Below, in pieces: positions 5,368 through 5,691 of a stretch of 5,691 nucleotides of DNA. The notes beneath the pieces were generated by a model. It was not told where the DNA came from, ran no database searches, and saw nothing but the letters and a program-made list of their open reading frames with translations. How positions within the stretch are numbered: the stretch's first letter is position 1; the number at the start of each line of letters is the position of its first letter. Source of the DNA: Pseudomonadota bacterium (GTDB taxonomy: Bacteria; Pseudomonadota; Gammaproteobacteria; Halothiobacillales; Halothiobacillaceae); the NCBI GenBank assembly GCA_021795795.1, contig JAJYPA010000530.1, forward strand, positions 1 through 5,691, written 5' to 3'. The translations under genes and the position numbers were made by a program.

Positions 5368-5691
5368 CTGCAAGTTCGTTATCAGCGACAGAATTGAAGG
5401 CGGCGGCCTATAACTTTGCCGAGGTTATTCGTCACCTTGATGCGGATGCCTTAGATGAGTTGGCGCGTGTGTTTTCTCCCGAAGCCCGTTTCAAGGATCC
5501 ATTTAACTATGTGATTGGGCGCGACGCGATTGTTCGTGTGTTTGCGCACGGTTTTCGGCGCTGTCCGAAACTACGATTTCTGGTTGAAGAAATGGCTTTC
5601 GTGCCCGACGCTCAAGTGGTGTATTTTTATTGGCGTTTTTGTTGCGGTACGCCGGAACAGTTGACACTCACAGGCGTCAGTCGAGTCGTGT
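5364..5691 (+). CDS. SnoaL/NTF2-like domain protein, 3' end outside the window
   Basis: The ATG at 5364 overlaps the dehydrogenase stop as ATGA, and the frame stays open to the window edge (109 codons plus one base). Family members of this kind are about 140-160 residues, so the last quarter or so is missing. The sequence starts with an amphipathic helix (about 8-37), then ARFKDPFNYVIGRDAI (41-56), the DPFN-x-x-x-G pattern of small SnoaL-like proteins. A predicted helix (57-66) and beta strands VVYFYWRFCC (85-94) and TLTGVSRVV (101-109) follow, fitting the NTF2 cone fold. Such proteins can be isomerases, cyclases or ligand-binding partners; no catalytic residue can be assigned here. Genes of this type often accompany the SDR and CFAS-like genes in related clusters. 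No good Shine-Dalgarno is seen (GGA about ten bases upstream), so translational coupling is likely. Confidence 0.85.
   Translation, partial: MTASSLSATELKAAAYNFAEVIRHLDADALDELARVFSPEARFKDPFNYVIGRDAIVRVFAHGFRRCPKLRFLVEEMAFVPDAQVVYFYWRFCCGTPEQLTLTGVSRVV

Noticed and set aside
4956..5373. Minus-strand open frames of 119 and 90 codons
   Set aside because: They are antisense to the SDR catalytic region and encode no recognisable domain.

Overview
The window is a compact chromosomal segment from a proteobacterium, most likely a gammaproteobacterium. This rests on moderate GC (a little over 50% by eye), typical Shine-Dalgarno sites, and a gene set known from photo-oxidative-stress and lipid-modification clusters of Proteobacteria. 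The species cannot be named from the sequence. Six protein genes fill almost the whole window, and no RNA genes, mobile elements or CRISPR arrays are visible.

Layout. A 255-bp divergent control region (4345-4599) separates two transcription units. Leftward (minus strand) run an FAD-dependent oxidoreductase of the COG2907 type (4344-3043), a DUF1365 protein (3046-2252), a methyltransferase of the cyclopropane-fatty-acyl-phospholipid synthase (CFAS) family (2270-996), and a GPH/MelB-like major-facilitator transporter. The transporter starts at a GTG (999) and runs off the left edge. Rightward run a short-chain dehydrogenase/reductase (4600-5367) and a SnoaL/NTF2-like small protein that runs off the right edge (5364 to 5691). 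Every junction inside both units overlaps (4, 19, 4 and 4 nt), so each unit is probably one translationally coupled operon.

How the genes may work together. The oxidoreductase, DUF1365 and CFAS-family trio is a recurrent bacterial neighbourhood. In Rhodobacter sphaeroides related genes belong to the singlet-oxygen response, and CFAS-like and oxidase genes (Ufa proteins) make methylated unsaturated and furan fatty acids on phospholipid chains. By analogy, this cluster probably alkylates and oxidises membrane lipid acyl chains. The CFAS homologue lacks two of the ligands that hold bicarbonate in E. coli Cfa, so a product other than a cyclopropane is plausible. The transporter keeps the MelB cation-site aspartates but not the sugar-site ones, so a lipid-like cargo is possible.

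Control. The divergent region carries a perfect 8-bp inverted repeat whose arms contain facing TTGCAC boxes. Between and just beyond the arms lie ATGT-type half-sites repeated about once per helical turn. This resembles the operator layout of B12-dependent light sensors of the MerR family (CarH/LitR). No such regulator is in the window, so this remains a hypothesis.
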